NCBI RefSeq assembly: GCF_900069005.2
Contig: NZ_LN831279.1
Coordinates: forward strand, 820,130 to 884,129
DNA: 64,000 nt
Direction: 5' to 3'
DNA from: Paenibacillus sp. GM2
GTDB lineage: Bacteria > Bacillota > Bacilli > Paenibacillales > Paenibacillaceae
Below the pieces are notes generated by a model that saw nothing but the letters and a program-made list of their open reading frames with translations, did no database searches and was not told the origin of the DNA. Position numbers and translations under genes: made by a program. Numbering within the stretch: the first letter of the stretch is position 1; every line of letters starts with the position of its first letter. Shown here one piece after another: positions 27,096-35,685 of the stretch.

Positions 27096-27716
27096 ATGAT
27101 CTTTATACGATATGAAGATTGGAGAAGTTACCTGCGTTATTATCCGGTTACGAGTTTGCTTCTGGCCGCTAATATCGTGATGTTTATCATCGAAGTGTTT
27201 ACCGGAGGTTCAACGGATAACATGAACTTGTTGCGACTAGGGGCTGTTACGGAGCACCCCCAATTATCCAGCGAGTGGTGGAGGCTGTTCGCGGCGATGT
27301 TTCTGCACGCCGGGGTGATGCATTTGGTGTCGAACTGCTTCGCTCTTCTTGTCTTTGCGCCGCCGCTAGAGCGATTGATGGGGCATATTAAATACTTCGT
27401 GCTGTATATATTCAGTGGAGTGATCGGTAATATCATTACCTTGGCTGTATACCAGTCTCAACATTCTCTGCAATATCATGTTGCAGTAGGAGCTTCCGGG
27501 GCTATCTATGGGATTTATGGGGCATTCCTGTTCATTGCCCTGCTGCAGCGCAACCTGATGGATGAGAACTCCCGCAAGACGCTGTACAGCTTGCTTATGA
27601 TCGGGGTTGTCTATTCCTTTGTCGTGACGCAGATTAACTGGATAGCTCACTTCGGCGGCTTGCTTGGCGGCTTTGTATTATACGCTATTCTCAGCAGATT
27701 CATAAAGAATCATTGA
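27096..27716 (+). CDS. Rhomboid-family intramembrane serine protease
   Basis: The product is 206 residues with six membrane helices. The catalytic pair is visible as GASG (Ser134) and HFGG (His185), and the HLVSNCFAL loop supplies the conserved HxxxN. Rhomboids cleave membrane proteins within helices; B. subtilis GluP is one example, but the present protein lacks the long extra domains. ATG 27096 follows AAGGAGG. It appears monocistronic. The substrate is unknown. Confidence 0.9.
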   Translation: MIFIRYEDWRSYLRYYPVTSLLLAANIVMFIIEVFTGGSTDNMNLLRLGAVTEHPQLSSEWWRLFAAMFLHAGVMHLVSNCFALLVFAPPLERLMGHIKYFVLYIFSGVIGNIITLAVYQSQHSLQYHVAVGASGAIYGIYGAFLFIALLQRNLMDENSRKTLYSLLMIGVVYSFVVTQINWIAHFGGLLGGFVLYAILSRFIKNH

Positions 27717-27887
27717 ACCAATAGAAAGTACATGGTAAATTAAAGAAGTACTGATCTATAGGTGACTTAGTTAACAGATTAAGCGTTAACATTTTGCTCT
27801 CACATCCCATAGAACTATAGTCCGGTACGCCAAGGGTCCTGATTTCAAAGGATATCGAACAGATGTGAAATGGAGCGATCAGATTCT

Positions 27888-28799
27888 GTGGAATTAAGAC
27901 AACTGCAGTATTTTGTAAAAGTGGCGAAAAAAGAGCATGTCACGCAAGCGGCTGAGGAGCTACATGTGGCGCAGTCGGCGGTAAGCAGACAGATTCACCA
28001 GCTGGAGCAAGAGCTGGGCGTCAACTTGTTCATGCAGAAGGGCAGGAACCTGCATCTCACGGCGGTAGGACAATTGTTCTGCAGCAGGGTAGAGACGATT
28101 CTGAAGGATTTAGAGCGGGCGGTCATGGAAGTCCATGAGCTGCTTGATCCGGAGCTGGGCGAGATCCGCCTTGGATTTCCGAACAGTCTCGGAATTCATT
28201 TCATACCTAGCATCGTCTCGGAATTTCGTAAATTGTATCCTAATGTTAAATTCCGCTTCAGACAAGGAACTTATCCTACATTAATCCGCGATGTGGTCTC
28301 CGGAGAGGTTGACCTGGCCTTCATCTCTCCATTTCCGGAGAATCATGATCAGGTGGTTGGAAATATTGTATTGACCGAGGAATTGGTGGCGATTCTCCCG
28401 CCCGGACATCTTTTGGCCGGGGAACAGAGCATCACGTTGAATCAGCTGAAGGATGATAACTTTATTCTTTTTGGGAGCGGTTACTCTCTACGTCCTATTG
28501 TATGGCATGCTTGTCTGGAAGCGGGCTTCACGCCGAAGGTAGCGTTCGAGGGAGAAGAGACAGATACGATCCGCGGTCTCGTTGCGGCAGGGATGGGAGT
28601 AAGCTTGCTGCCGGAAATGGCATTGTATCAGAGCTTCTTGTTGCAGCCAAGCCGCGTACGCATCTCTCATCCGAAAGTGACGAGGACGATTGGCTTGATT
28701 CATCGGACAGATGAGAAGCTGCCGCTGGTCGCGCAATCATTCAGAGCGTTCCTGCTGGAATACTTTGGGCTTCAAATTGATACTCCACCGAGTCAATGA
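27888..28799 (+). CDS. LysR-family regulator, GltC-like
   Basis: The product is about 303 residues. The helix-turn-helix ELRQLQYFVKVAKKEHV...AQSAVSRQIHQLEQELG is followed by a LysR substrate-binding domain. By recall it is notably close to B. subtilis GltC, including the LDPELGEIRLGFP region and VAAGMGVSLLPE. GTG 27888 gives the same N-terminus as GltC, with GGAG 12 bases before; ATG 27870 is an alternative without a ribosome-binding site. GltC activates glutamate synthase, but no gltAB lies here, so the target is open. Confidence 0.78.
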   Translation: MELRQLQYFVKVAKKEHVTQAAEELHVAQSAVSRQIHQLEQELGVNLFMQKGRNLHLTAVGQLFCSRVETILKDLERAVMEVHELLDPELGEIRLGFPNSLGIHFIPSIVSEFRKLYPNVKFRFRQGTYPTLIRDVVSGEVDLAFISPFPENHDQVVGNIVLTEELVAILPPGHLLAGEQSITLNQLKDDNFILFGSGYSLRPIVWHACLEAGFTPKVAFEGEETDTIRGLVAAGMGVSLLPEMALYQSFLLQPSRVRISHPKVTRTIGLIHRTDEKLPLVAQSFRAFLLEYFGLQIDTPPSQ

Positions 28800-28828
28800 C
28801 CCGGAAGGTACTAACTTAACGATCAATG

Positions 28829-28863
28829 AAAAATGCACCTCCTTTATCAGGGGGTGCATTTTG
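28829..28863. terminator. Bidirectional terminator
   Basis: AAAATGCACC / GGTGCATTTT stem between the LysR gene and the convergent YugP gene. Confidence 0.8.
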
Positions 28864-28905
28864 GCTTATATGGAGCTATTGCCGCTGGGTCCAACTCGGA
28901 CAGCG

Positions 28906-29586
28906 TTAGTCACGATTGCTTGTGAAGATCAAAATATAGCGGAGCAATTCAAGCACAGAGATTAGGGCGGCTGCGACATAAGTCAGTGCAGCGGCGTTCA
29001 GGACGTTAGCGACTCCGCGCTCTTCTTCGTTAGTAACGAAGCCCTGTGTCAGCATGATCTTGCGTGCCCGACTGCTGGCATTGAATTCGACTGGCAAGGT
29101 AACCAGCTGGAACAATACCGCTGCCGAGAAGAAGATGATACCTAGGCCGATCAGATTAAAGGCTCCGAATAGGAATCCGGCCAAGAGCAGGAACGGCGCT
29201 ACCCCGGATGCGAAGTTCACAAACGGGAACATGCGATGGCGCAACACGAGCATAGGGTAAGCTTCTTTATGCTGAATGGCATGACCGACTTCGTGGCAGG
29301 CAACCGATACCGCTGAGATCGAACTCTCGTAGTAAACCGGCTCCGACAGACGTACGACCTTATGAATCGGGTCATAGTGGTCAGTCAACGCTCCGCGTAC
29401 TGGCTCAATCGGAATATCATACAGCCCGTTAGCATCCAGCATGCGTCTTGCTGCATCGTGACCGGTTAATCCGTACATATTCGGCACCTGTGAGTATTTA
29501 TTGAACGTACCCTTTACCCGGAATTGGGCCCATAAGGAGAGACCGAAGGCGAGTAAAATAGGAATTAGCATGACGTTAGAATACAT
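28906..29586 (-). CDS. yugP: YugP-like membrane zinc metallopeptidase
   Basis: The product is 226 residues. The zinc motif HEVGH (His98, Glu99, His102) sits between membrane helices: one at the N-terminus and two or three in the C-terminal half. It matches the Zn_peptidase_2 family represented by B. subtilis YugP, whose substrate is unknown. ATG 29586 has GGAGG upstream. It lies 71 bases downstream of a MerR regulator on the same strand and may share its transcript. Confidence 0.88.
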   Translation of the reverse strand: MYSNVMLIPILLAFGLSLWAQFRVKGTFNKYSQVPNMYGLTGHDAARRMLDANGLYDIPIEPVRGALTDHYDPIHKVVRLSEPVYYESSISAVSVACHEVGHAIQHKEAYPMLVLRHRMFPFVNFASGVAPFLLLAGFLFGAFNLIGLGIIFFSAAVLFQLVTLPVEFNASSRARKIMLTQGFVTNEEERGVANVLNAAALTYVAAALISVLELLRYILIFTSNRD

Positions 29587-29657
29587 TAATCATTCCTCCA
29601 AAGTTTGTAGATATTAGATTGTGTCCGATTAAAGGAAAGGATTCTGTTAGTTCTAAA

Positions 29658-30086
29658 TTAAAAAGGGTTGTGATTCATCAGAATCTGGATCGCTTCAATG
29701 CAAGCAAGACTTTGCGGCATCAGGTTCGTGAAGGCTCGTCGGGCTTGGTTCGGTTTGAGATTGGAAATCAACGGCTCAAGCTCTTTAACTTCCCGTTCAA
29801 GCTGCTGCATGCGTATTTCCAGGGAGCTCAGCTTTTCGTTAACCTGTTCCTCACCGCTAACCGTGCTCCATTGATTGAGCTTTTCGCGAATTTCCTCTAA
29901 CGTATATTTTTCTTGCTTCATCTGATTAATACGTTCGAGTCTGTTTAAGGTTTCAGAACTGTACAAGCGGTAATTTTTTTGCGTGCGCGTCTCCGGCCAG
30001 ATCAGACCAAGTTTGGTGTAATAATCTATTGTTCTTTCGCTAATATTTGCAGCTTTGGCCAGTTCTCCAATACGATACAACTTCAT
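29658..30086 (-). CDS. MerR-family transcriptional regulator
   Basis: The product is 142 residues. A MerR helix-turn-helix and wing occupy residues 1-70 (YRIGELAKAANISERTIDYYTKLGL, then KNYRLYS), followed by a coiled dimerisation helix (EKLSSLEIRMQQLEREVKELE). No effector-binding cysteines are visible. The ATG start has GGGG close to it and AGAGGG further away, so initiation is a little uncertain. It may regulate the yugP gene downstream and itself. Confidence 0.82.
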   Translation of the reverse strand: MKLYRIGELAKAANISERTIDYYTKLGLIWPETRTQKNYRLYSSETLNRLERINQMKQEKYTLEEIREKLNQWSTVSGEEQVNEKLSSLEIRMQQLEREVKELEPLISNLKPNQARRAFTNLMPQSLACIEAIQILMNHNPF

Positions 30087-30229
30087 ATCCCCAATAGATT
30101 CACCCTCTCTCCAATTAATATCAGTATGTGATCTCTATATATAGATTTATGATACTCGATATGCAACTATACAGTCAAACGTCACGCTTTATAAATGATA
30201 GTAGCCAAAGAGGGTTGTGTAGATGTAAA

Positions 30230-30257
30230 TTAACACTTAATGTTAAGTATTCTTGCA
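30230..30257. promoter_or_regulatory. Inverted TTAACA/TGTTAA dyad, possible second nitrogen-regulator site
   Basis: A perfect TTAACA-CTTAA-TGTTAA palindrome (30230-30246) overlaps an imperfect TGTNA-N7-TNNCA text (30241-30257), about 95 bases before the better box upstream of the ammonium transporter gene. Confidence 0.35.
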
Positions 30258-30334
30258 AGTATTCAAAATCTTGCCGATTTGGCATTGTTTTATGCATAAT
30301 TCAGATCATATAATCAGCTTAATCATTATACTTG

Positions 30335-30351
30335 TGTTAGGAAATATGACA
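30335..30351 (+). promoter_or_regulatory. GlnR/TnrA-type box upstream of the ammonium transporter gene
   Basis: TGTTAGGAAATATGACA fits TGTNA-N7-TNACA and differs from the fuller TnrA consensus at one position. It lies just downstream of a TATACT -10-like element and 20 bases before the amt start, a position suited to repression by GlnR. Binding is inferred. Confidence 0.6.
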
Positions 30352-30370
30352 TTTAGGGAGCTGGTTGTTT

Positions 30371-31801
30371 ATGAGAAGAAAATGGATCTATGGTCTGTCG
30401 GGAATCATCGCCGTCTTGGCGTTCCCGGTTTCTGCATATGCTGCAGAGGGGGAGATTAGTGGTGAGGTTTTACAGGTTGGATTAAATTCGGTTTTCGTGT
30501 TTTTGGCGGCGATGCTCGTCTTTTTCATGCAAGCAGGATTTGCACTGTTGGAGGCTGGATCGTTAAGAATGAAAAATGCCGGGCATGTAGCGGGCAAGAC
30601 GGTGCTGACATTAGGAATCGCTGTGCTCACCTGGTGGTTTCTTGGCTTTGGCTTTGCCTTTGGAGACGGTAACGGCTTTCTTGGAACGACCGGCTTTCTG
30701 TTCGGCGGCGAGGGAGATATCGGTTCATTTAGCGTCTTCTCCGACATTGGGGTCCCGCTGAACTTGATGTTTCTGTTCCAAATGGCATTCGCAGCGGTAT
30801 CGTTGGCGATTGCCTGCGGAGGTATGGCGGAGAGAGCAAAACTGAGCGTATATATGGTCTTCGGAACGATATTCATGGTTGTCATCTACCCGATTGTGGC
30901 CCATTGGGTATGGGGCGGCGGCTGGCTGGGACAATTGGGAATGCAGGATTATGCCGGTTCAACAGTGGTTCATCTTACCGGTGCGACAGCGGCCCTGGCG
31001 GCGATCATACTGCTGAAGCCGCGCCTTGGTAAGTACAATCAGGATGGCAAGCCCAACAGCATTTCAGGGCATAACCAAGTGTTGACGGTGCTCGGCGTGA
31101 TTATACTCTGGATCGGCTGGTTTGGCTTCAACCCGGGCAGTGCGTTAACGCCCCTGGGGGACGGATTCTTTGGCTTCGTATTAATGACTACGAATCTGGC
31201 CGCGGCAGCAGGTGCTATAGCTGCACTGCTTGCTTCCTGGGCTGTGCTCGGCAAGGCGGATATTCCAAGCATGCTAAATGGTGTATTAGCTGCGTTGGTG
31301 GCAATTACCGGCTCTTGTGCTTTTGTGGAAGCTTGGGCAGCGATCGTCATTGGTGCGGTGGCCGGGACAGTCACCTTCTTCACCTCCAGATGGTTCGAAC
31401 GCGCCGGCTTTGACGATCCGATCTGCGCTTTCTCTGTTCACGGGATCGCCGGCATTTGGGGCGCCGTTTCAACCGGATTGTTTGCTACGCCCGAGCTTGC
31501 GGAGAGGACCGGGGTAGGATCGCCTGGCCTGTTCTATGGCGGCGGTTTAGGGCAGTTGGGTGTGCAGTTGCTTGGTGTGATCGGCACATTTGTATTTGTG
31601 CTCGTGCTTTCTTTTCTCGTGCTCGGTGGAATGAAGCTGCTGATGGGGCTTCGAGTAACGGAAGAAGAAGAGATGATGGGACTGGATATTAGCGAGCATG
31701 GCACATACGGATATCCGGAGCAAATGAGCCTGCTGAACCAAACGGTCGATAGCGGAGTTCAAACAGGCAATAATGCTTCTACTTCTCCGGCAGGGTCATA
31801 A
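30371..31801 (+). CDS. amtB: Ammonium transporter (Amt family)
   Basis: The product is 476 residues with a signal-peptide-like first segment and 11 membrane helices. Typical text includes FALLEAGSLRMKNAG, AGSTVVHLTGATAAL and FSVHGIAGIWGA. It carries ammonium into the cell under nitrogen limitation. ATG 30371 is selected because AGGGAG lies 10 bases upstream. The C-terminal tail of about 40 residues is Ser/Thr/Asn-rich beyond the usual PII-contact region. No glnK/PII gene follows it here, unlike the usual operon; a nucleotidyltransferase-like gene follows instead. Confidence 0.93.
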   Translation: MRRKWIYGLSGIIAVLAFPVSAYAAEGEISGEVLQVGLNSVFVFLAAMLVFFMQAGFALLEAGSLRMKNAGHVAGKTVLTLGIAVLTWWFLGFGFAFGDGNGFLGTTGFLFGGEGDIGSFSVFSDIGVPLNLMFLFQMAFAAVSLAIACGGMAERAKLSVYMVFGTIFMVVIYPIVAHWVWGGGWLGQLGMQDYAGSTVVHLTGATAALAAIILLKPRLGKYNQDGKPNSISGHNQVLTVLGVIILWIGWFGFNPGSALTPLGDGFFGFVLMTTNLAAAAGAIAALLASWAVLGKADIPSMLNGVLAALVAITGSCAFVEAWAAIVIGAVAGTVTFFTSRWFERAGFDDPICAFSVHGIAGIWGAVSTGLFATPELAERTGVGSPGLFYGGGLGQLGVQLLGVIGTFVFVLVLSFLVLGGMKLLMGLRVTEEEEMMGLDISEHGTYGYPEQMSLLNQTVDSGVQTGNNASTSPAGS

Positions 31802-31894
31802 ATACAGATTAGGATATATCGCATGGGATGCGCTTTATGGCGAAATAGGGTCCGGGCAAATCGGTATTAAGGCTGGGTGGAAAGGAGGTGGGCG

Positions 31895-32998
31895 ATGCCG
31901 AAGGAATTAAAGGATCAGGATTTCGCCGATTGGCTAGGCGAGATTCGAGGAGCGACTTCCTCCCGGGAACTTCTGGCAGCGAGAAACAAACGGCAGAAAA
32001 TTGTGAACAAAAGCCTGGTGAGTATGGCTGTTGAAGAAGGGAATCGCCAAATCGCACAGATTCATAGGGAAGTGATGTGCAGGGCGCTCACATTGTGTGA
32101 GGCAACATGTATTCAGGAGGGCCTGGGCCCTCCTCCTGTTTCATATGCGTTTATTGCCCTCGGCAGTGCCGGGCGGGAGGAACAAACGCTGTGGAGCGAC
32201 CAGGATCATGCGCTAGTCATCGGAGCAGGAGATGGACAGCAGGTTGATTTCTATTACGAAAGATTTGCTGCCATACTGGTCCGGATTCTTGAGGAGGCCG
32301 GCTATCCGCCTTGCCCGGGCAAAGTGATGATATCGAACCCGCTATGGCGCAGGACATTGGCAAGCTGGCAGCAGATGCTTAGTGATTGGAGAGAGGAGCT
32401 TGGCTGGGAGCAGGTCCGTTATTTGATGATCGCTGCCGATATGCGCCTGATTGCCGGGGATGCCGGACTATTTACCCAGCTTCGTGCTAATATCGATGAA
32501 GTGCTGGGATCTTCCGCAGAGCATGAGCAGGATCTTGTCCTTGCTGTTCTGCGCGGAACAGTTCGCCATAAAGCAGCGTTAAATGTGCTTGGGCAGGTGA
32601 TTACAGAAAGAAACGGTGAGCATGCCGGTGATTTTGATGTAAAATACGGCCTCTATTTGCCAATTGTTAATGCGGTGAGGTTTTTGGCAGTAGAACACGG
32701 CGTTGTCTCCAGTAATTCAACATTGGATAGGCTAAGGCGGTTATATGAATTGGAGGCCCTGCCTTTCCGTTGGATTGAAATGTGCCGCGAGGCATTTATA
32801 ATCGCTCTTAAATTCAGGTCCCTGGCGGCAGGTTATGAGGGCGAGAACGGTCTGTTGACCGGCAGCAATTATTTGCCGCAAGCGATGCTCAAGCAGCGGG
32901 AGATCAGGAGGGAGCTGCAGGAGGCCCTCGGAACTGTCAAGCTGATATATCGATCGCTGGAGCGCCAGCGCCGCTATGCGGAGAGGATCTGGTCATGA
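31895..32998 (+). CDS. DUF294-type putative nucleotidyltransferase
   Basis: The product is 367 residues. The nucleotidyltransferase motif GSAGREEQTLWSDQD is intact at about residues 95-110, and the C-terminal half contains the DUF294 C-terminal helical domain. Related proteins are compared with GlnD uridylyltransferase, but CBS and cyclic-nucleotide domains common in the family are absent here. ATG 31895 has a perfect AAGGAGGTG. It lies about 90 bases after amtB and overlaps the exonuclease gene by the ATGA stop-start, so the two are translationally coupled. The substrate is unknown. Confidence 0.82.
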   Translation: MPKELKDQDFADWLGEIRGATSSRELLAARNKRQKIVNKSLVSMAVEEGNRQIAQIHREVMCRALTLCEATCIQEGLGPPPVSYAFIALGSAGREEQTLWSDQDHALVIGAGDGQQVDFYYERFAAILVRILEEAGYPPCPGKVMISNPLWRRTLASWQQMLSDWREELGWEQVRYLMIAADMRLIAGDAGLFTQLRANIDEVLGSSAEHEQDLVLAVLRGTVRHKAALNVLGQVITERNGEHAGDFDVKYGLYLPIVNAVRFLAVEHGVVSSNSTLDRLRRLYELEALPFRWIEMCREAFIIALKFRSLAAGYEGENGLLTGSNYLPQAMLKQREIRRELQEALGTVKLIYRSLERQRRYAERIWS

Positions 32999-33729
32999 AG
33001 GACTCAATGAAGAGAAATGGAGTTTTCTGGGATATTATGAAGGAGGGAGTGCTGCCGTCCAGGATCGCTTCTATGCTCAGCGCACCCAGCGCCCAGCAAA
33101 TCGCTTTTGTCCGGTCATTAACGCGGGGGCAGCGGAAAACGGAGACACTGCACGTGCCTTTGACCGAATTAGGGACGGCGGTATTCGATCTGGAGACGAC
33201 GGGATTCCATTATAACCATGGGGACGAAATTTTGTCCTTTGGCGCGGTTAGGGTGGATGGGATGGAGGTCGACAGGGAAGCATTCTATTCTCTAGCCCGA
33301 CCGGGAACGGCCATTCCAGAGCGAATTATAGAACTGACCGGCATTACCCTGCAGGCTGCGGAAGAGGCACCTGCTTTGCTGCAGGTGCTTCAGGATTTTA
33401 TGAGCTTCGTGGATGATCGGGTACTGATTGCCCACGGCAGTGCGCATGACAAGGCTTTTTTGGATGCGGCCCTCTGGAAGACAACGAGGGTGCATTTAGG
33501 CCATCGGGTATTGGACACGATGATGATTGCGCGGAAGCTGGTGCCAAATCGTCCAATATCTGCTCTGGATGACTGGCTGCGTATATACGATATCCCGATT
33601 GGACGGCGACATCACGCGTTAGAGGATGCTAAAATGACCGCGCAATTATGGGTGAAGCTGATCGACCACTTAGCGCATACGGGGGTTGTTACTCTGGGGG
33701 ATCTGTATCATTTTCTTGGAAAATCGTGA
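32995..33729 (+). CDS. DEDDh 3'-5' exonuclease (PolC/DnaQ epsilon-like)
   Basis: The product is 244 residues. The three exonuclease motifs are present: FDLETTG near residue 64, IAHGSAHDKAFLD, and HHALEDAKMTAQLW with the DEDDh histidine. An N-terminal extension of about 55 residues precedes the domain. Members trim DNA or RNA 3' ends. It is coupled to the DUF294 gene by a 4-base overlap. The same DUF294-exonuclease pairing is known next to transporter genes in proteobacteria (recall), which supports a shared but undefined pathway. Confidence 0.85.
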   Translation: MKDSMKRNGVFWDIMKEGVLPSRIASMLSAPSAQQIAFVRSLTRGQRKTETLHVPLTELGTAVFDLETTGFHYNHGDEILSFGAVRVDGMEVDREAFYSLARPGTAIPERIIELTGITLQAAEEAPALLQVLQDFMSFVDDRVLIAHGSAHDKAFLDAALWKTTRVHLGHRVLDTMMIARKLVPNRPISALDDWLRIYDIPIGRRHHALEDAKMTAQLWVKLIDHLAHTGVVTLGDLYHFLGKS

Positions 33730-33842
33730 ATGGGCTTAGAGCTGCGAATAATTGCATTTATTTACTTTCAAGCTGTAACAAATCCCTGAATCAGGGTACA
33801 ATATACTAATAAGACATTAAATTTTAAAGGAACGGATTTCTC

Positions 33843-34427
33843 ATGAGACGACATAAATGGATCCTGGCAGGATTGATTATCTTATTAGCAGCAGTATTGT
33901 ACGTTAATTTGGGTCAAGGCTCATTCGGCTTATGGGGGAAGGGCGAAAAGGAAGCCGCGGCCTCCAGCCAGTCGTTAACCGAGCTGATTGCGGCGGGAGC
34001 GCCTAAGCCTGGGACGCCGGCCCCCTCATTCACTCTGGAAGGCCTGAACGGTCAGACATATACAGTAGGTGGAGAACGTGACAAAGCCCTGCTATTGAAC
34101 TTCTGGGCATCCTGGTGTGATCCTTGCAAAGAAGAGGCGCCGGATTTGGTTGCCCTGGCGAAGAAATACGGGGATTCACTGGATGTGTACGCCGTGAACG
34201 TCACCTTATATGATCAACTCGATAAAGTTAAGAAGTTTGTCGAGGACTATGATTATACCTTCCCAGTATTGCTCGATAAGAAGGAAGAGGTTTACCGCAA
34301 ATTTAACGGGATGGCCTTTCCGACAAATGTACTGATCGGGAAAGATGGCGTCATCCAAGAGGTGATCATAGGCTCACTTTCCGCCAAGGATTTGGAAGCC
34401 AAATTGAAGAAGCTGACGAATTCGTAG
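33843..34427 (+). CDS. ResA/TlpA-like membrane-anchored thiol-disulfide oxidoreductase
   Basis: The product is 194 residues. One N-terminal membrane helix (about 6-25) anchors a thioredoxin fold outside the membrane. The redox site is WASWCDPCKEEAPDL, and the cis-proline segment reads AFPTNVLIG. Such proteins reduce disulfides, for example in apocytochromes. ATG 33843 has AAAGGAA upstream. It is not linked to cytochrome biogenesis genes here, so the client protein is unknown. Confidence 0.88.
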   Translation: MRRHKWILAGLIILLAAVLYVNLGQGSFGLWGKGEKEAAASSQSLTELIAAGAPKPGTPAPSFTLEGLNGQTYTVGGERDKALLLNFWASWCDPCKEEAPDLVALAKKYGDSLDVYAVNVTLYDQLDKVKKFVEDYDYTFPVLLDKKEEVYRKFNGMAFPTNVLIGKDGVIQEVIIGSLSAKDLEAKLKKLTNS

Positions 34428-34503
34428 TAATCCGTATTTGCTGCGAATACCTGTATATAGGCTTCTTTTTTGCCCCAACGCGATCCTGAACCGCCCAGCA
34501 ATG

Positions 34504-34542
34504 CGTTAATTCTAACGATACCCGGTTTCGTTAGAATTAACG
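34504..34542. repeat. Solo palindromic unit D
   Basis: A near-perfect palindrome of 18-19 bp arms with one mismatch contains TTCTAACGATACC...GGTTTCGTTAGAA. It is a single copy of the unit found in clusters A-C and lies between the ResA-like gene and the convergent hydrolase gene. Confidence 0.85.
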
Positions 34543-34629
34543 TTATTTGATTTTGGGGAGGAAAAGAGCTTTGGACTTGACCCGGTGTTATTTCAAACGA
34601 AGGGCAGGCGAAGGGGCAAGATCAATATG

Positions 34630-35499
34630 TTATATCAAATTTTTAATTAACCACGGCTTTATCAATGACAGAACCACTTCTGGCTGCATCGCTTTGGTAT
34701 GATCCATGCCGCTTCCTTTTAGAACCTCTACATCCCATCCAAGGTGTTCTAATTCTTGTTTGTTTTTCTGGAGTATCCCGGCAATATCAACGGTTACACT
34801 GCCGAAGTTTTCTCCATAAATAATAGTGTCTTGCTCCCCGGCAAAGGTTAATCTCGGAATTGTGAATGGTTGCTGGATTTTTCGATCATCAAAGGTTATC
34901 AAGTTTTGGTACATAGTAACAAACTGTTTGGTTTGATCCGCGTCGATCTTTACCTTAATATTGTCCCAATCTATTTCTTCTGGGCTAATCGGGACGGGTT
35001 CATCATCAGCGGCTGAATTTTGGTGATTTAGAGCCTGCTCATAAGTTTTATTGGTCACTACCATCATTTCTTTATACGGGCCGTCTATTGGAGGAAAGCC
35101 GCCCATCATTAAACTTTCCAGTCGGTCTGTCCGAATGGCTAATTGCAACCCGGCCAGAGCTAACCAGGAATAACCGTAATAGCTGAATTTCTTAACGTTC
35201 ATTTCGTCGGCGATGGTTAAGAAATCGTTTGTAATATTTTCAGGTGTGAGATTGTCAGGGCTGGGATGCTGAAACCGGTGTCCCTCGTAATCGAAAGATA
35301 GGATCTGAAACTTGTCCATGAGTCCCTCGATAAAATGTTTTCCTGATTCGGGGTCTACTCCCCACAACTTTAAGTTTTCCGCCTCTTGCCCATATACGGA
35401 TTCTTTAGCACCCGGAAGCATAATCGTTACAGAGCCGGGATTGCCAGTTAGACCAACCTTTAATTCTGATCCATCCGCAAGCGTTATGTTTTTCTCCAT
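34630..35499 (-). CDS. Alpha/beta-hydrolase fold protein
   Basis: The product is 289 residues. The nucleophile elbow reads GYSWLALAG (Ser in GxSxx), and GMDHTKA near the end supplies the catalytic His; DTIIYGENF is a candidate acid region. It lacks a signal peptide. ATG 35499 has AGGAGGG upstream. It is divergent from a double-MerR regulator gene across 186 bases, which suggests regulation by that protein. The substrate is unknown. Confidence 0.8.
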   Translation of the reverse strand: MEKNITLADGSELKVGLTGNPGSVTIMLPGAKESVYGQEAENLKLWGVDPESGKHFIEGLMDKFQILSFDYEGHRFQHPSPDNLTPENITNDFLTIADEMNVKKFSYYGYSWLALAGLQLAIRTDRLESLMMGGFPPIDGPYKEMMVVTNKTYEQALNHQNSAADDEPVPISPEEIDWDNIKVKIDADQTKQFVTMYQNLITFDDRKIQQPFTIPRLTFAGEQDTIIYGENFGSVTVDIAGILQKNKQELEHLGWDVEVLKGSGMDHTKAMQPEVVLSLIKPWLIKNLI

Positions 35500-35615
35500 A
35501 TTTAATCCCTCCTAACTGATTTACATCTATCGTATAACATTCATGCAATCTTTCGGATTCGCTCTGTTTTCTACTTGATACATGGGGGTCTTCTTCAAAA
35601 TATGTTATCGTAGCA

Positions 35616-35635
35616 CTTGAAGGTTTTACTTTAAG
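35616..35635. promoter_or_regulatory. Candidate MerR operator dyad
   Basis: CTTGAAG-GTTTTA-CTTTAAG is a 7-6-7 dyad with one mismatch, placed in the divergent region between the hydrolase and the double-MerR gene. Confidence 0.4.
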
Positions 35636-35685
35636 TTTGTGGTTTAAAGCTGACTTTTGAACCACTTCTTTAAAAGGAGTTATAA

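Noticed and set aside
28711..28965. Open frame spanning the LysR gene end and terminator
   Set aside because: It crosses a strong terminator hairpin and overlaps both convergent genes out of frame.
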